A stretch of 64,000 nt of DNA from Pandoraea aquatica. Lineage in GTDB: Bacteria; Pseudomonadota; Gammaproteobacteria; Burkholderiales; Burkholderiaceae. Both the position numbers and the translations under genes were made by a program. Location of the stretch: the NCBI RefSeq assembly GCF_902459565.1, contig NZ_CABPSN010000001.1, positions 124,001 to 188,000 of the forward strand. Reading direction: 5' to 3'. The notes beneath the pieces were generated by a model. It was not told the origin of the DNA and ran no database searches. It saw only the letters and a program-made list of their open reading frames with translations. Of the stretch, positions 62,646 through 64,000 are shown one piece after another (the first letter of the stretch is position 1; the number at the start of each line of letters is the position of its first letter).

Positions 62646-64000
62646 ATGAAGCGCAAGTTACTTTCGGCCATTTCGCTCACGGGCCGTCTCCGGTTACAGA
62701 ATCTCGCCATCGTCTGCGCCGTCGTCGTGCTTTGCAGCGGCCTGCTGTCTGTAGTGTGGGGAACGTACCGGCAGGCCAGTGACGCAGCGCTTGCGCTCGA
62801 CGCCTTGCGCGCGACGTTGCTGGCGATGGAGAAAGCGTCTGCCGAGCGCGGACCCGCCAATGCCGTTCTGGGGGCGGACCTCCCGCTGCCTGCATCGTCT
62901 GTCACCGCATTGCGCAACGCGCGCGAAGCAACCAACGAGCGACTTGAGGAACTGCTCTCGGCGTTGTCGTCGGACGACTGCAACCAATGCGCAAGCGGTC
63001 TGCGTGCTGTTGAGCGGGCACGGCTCGATCTCGCTGCGGCGAGTGCCAACGTCGATCTGTTGGTGCAGCGCCCGCGCGAACTGCGCAGCGACGCCTCTGT
63101 GCGCGATGCCGTCGAGCGCATGGTTCGCGTGATCGCGGACTTCACGCCCGTGGCGTCGTCGCGCATCGATATCGTGGCCCGCGGCGCACCGGGTGCACTG
63201 CATTACGTCATCCTCGCGCGGCTTGCGGCCGATCTCCGGGAGTACGCCGGACAACTCGGATCGCACTTCACCGCCGCACTCACTACCCGACAGACCCTGA
63301 CCGAAGCCGATCAGCGCGCCATCGAGCGCACGCTCGGCCGTATCGATCAGCTGCGCGACATGATCGGTGCGCGCGTGAACGAACCGCCGGAACTGGGCCC
63401 CGACACGTTGAGCGTCCTGAACGCTCAATACTTCGGGACAGGGCTGCATTACGTAGCGACGGTTCGCACGCTGGCGGCACAGCCGAAGCCGCCAGTGCTC
63501 ACGACGGCTGAGTTCGCCCGCCAGTATGTGCCGACGATGCGCGCCATCACCGATCTGCGCGACAGCATGCTGCGGCTTGCACAACGTAAGGTCGAGCAAC
63601 AACGTTCCACGGCGTTGCGATGGCTGATCCTGACATCGTTGGCGGAGACGGCGTTGGTATTCGTCATCATCGTCGCGATGCGCAACTTCCGGCGCACCGT
63701 GGTGCTGCCGTTCGAGTCCGCCACCCGCTTCGTCGACGAACTTGCACAGGGCAACCTCGATGCAACGGTGCCGGTCGACGGCGTTCCGATGAAGCGCTCG
63801 CAGGTACGTGCCGTGTTCGACGCGTTGCGTGTGCTGCGGTTGAACGCCGTCGAGCTGGTGCAGTTGCGCCGCGAGCGCGCGCGACTGGTCGGCGAGCTGG
63901 AGATGAGTTCGGATACCGATCCGCTCACGCGCCTGATGAACTGGCGCGCCTTCGAGCGTCAGGCGCAGGCGCTGTGCGCCATGCGCACGCCCGGCCACAT
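62646..64000 (+). CDS. Membrane sensor diguanylate cyclase (3' part outside window)
   Basis: Frame open from ATG 62646 to the window end (451 codons). A first helix (LQNLAIVCAVVVLCSGLLSV) is followed by a long periplasmic, helical sensor of about 290 residues with a CNQC pair (DDCNQCASG), a second helix (LILTSLAETALVFVIIVAMR), a HAMP-like linker (RFVDELAQGNLDATVPVDGV) and a coiled segment leading into the beginning of a GGDEF domain (SDTDPLTRLMNWRAFERQAQ). The signature motif itself lies beyond the window, so activity cannot be judged. The start lacks a strong ribosome-binding site; GTG at 62634 is an alternative. Confidence 0.88.
   Translation, partial: MKRKLLSAISLTGRLRLQNLAIVCAVVVLCSGLLSVVWGTYRQASDAALALDALRATLLAMEKASAERGPANAVLGADLPLPASSVTALRNAREATNERLEELLSALSSDDCNQCASGLRAVERARLDLAAASANVDLLVQRPRELRSDASVRDAVERMVRVIADFTPVASSRIDIVARGAPGALHYVILARLAADLREYAGQLGSHFTAALTTRQTLTEADQRAIERTLGRIDQLRDMIGARVNEPPELGPDTLSVLNAQYFGTGLHYVATVRTLAAQPKPPVLTTAEFARQYVPTMRAITDLRDSMLRLAQRKVEQQRSTALRWLILTSLAETALVFVIIVAMRNFRRTVVLPFESATRFVDELAQGNLDATVPVDGVPMKRSQVRAVFDALRVLRLNAVELVQLRRERARLVGELEMSSDTDPLTRLMNWRAFERQAQALCAMRTPGH

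Noticed and set aside
62694-63998. Minus-strand frame of 434 codons at the right edge
   Set aside because: Antisense to the sensor cyclase, which shows membrane helices, a HAMP-like linker and the start of a GGDEF domain.

Overview
The window is GC-rich with tightly packed genes, many joined by 4-base ATGA/GTGA stop/start overlaps. It looks like a piece of a Burkholderiaceae chromosome; Pandoraea or a close relative is my inference from the gene set (MuxABC-OpmB order, PRC/BON/ChaB stress genes, DyP-encapsulin, cobalamin-independent MetE), not something I could test. I saw no rRNA, tRNA, CRISPR array or intact insertion sequence. Only one element looks mobile: a 273-bp perfect-ended inverted-repeat element at 59965-60237.

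Layout. 1-7.2 kb: a membrane MHYT-GGDEF-EAL protein, divergent from an apparent operon of an MscS channel, a DUF2252 protein and a sensor diguanylate cyclase. 7.5-10.2 kb: small stress-type genes (two BON proteins, PRC-barrel, a proline-rich peptide, DUF3309, ChaB) ending in a strong terminator. 10.4-13 kb: convergent MFS and MATE exporters whose 3' ends overlap by 103 bp. 13.2-16.2 kb: a DUF2239 gene with two near-palindromic upstream sites, a hipBA-type toxin-antitoxin pair and arfB. 16.2-19.8 kb: a DUF2092/proline-rich secreted protein operon, an AT-rich intergenic region with a perfect FNR-type box, and two genes of unknown function. 19.8-28 kb: a five-gene block (RND permease, adaptor, outer-membrane factor, response regulator, sensor kinase).

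28.3-30.3 kb: a DyP peroxidase and its encapsulin shell, closed by a bidirectional terminator. 30.4-34.4 kb: a PmrAB/QseBC-like two-component system followed by an ArnT-like glycosyltransferase, with a direct-repeat operator candidate. 34.6-36.9 kb: metE. 37-40.9 kb: a LysR regulator divergent from a Tat-exported sulfatase, then a small exported molybdopterin-oxidoreductase-like protein. 40.9-46.9 kb: a P-type ATPase, a DUF4105 membrane protein and a large lipoprotein hydrolase in one direction. 47.1-56.9 kb: a small lipoprotein and a complete MuxABC-OpmB-type RND pump. 57.2-59.2 kb: a sterol-desaturase-like membrane protein with a YncE-like beta-propeller. 59.4-62.4 kb: a PadR regulator and a divergent FadH-type 2,4-dienoyl-CoA reductase with two PadR-like palindromes, the inverted-repeat element sitting between the regulator and its operators. 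62.6-64 kb: the start of another diguanylate cyclase, cut by the window edge.

The recurring themes are envelope stress and export (two RND pumps, MFS, MATE, ArnT-like enzyme, MscS), cyclic-di-GMP signalling (three proteins) and oxidative stress (DyP compartment). The observations I consider most worth following are: the DUF2252 protein, whose motif order suggests a circularly permuted kinase fold; the inverted-repeat element that separates padR from its operators; the paired palindromes upstream of DUF2239; and the FNR-type promoter at 18175.
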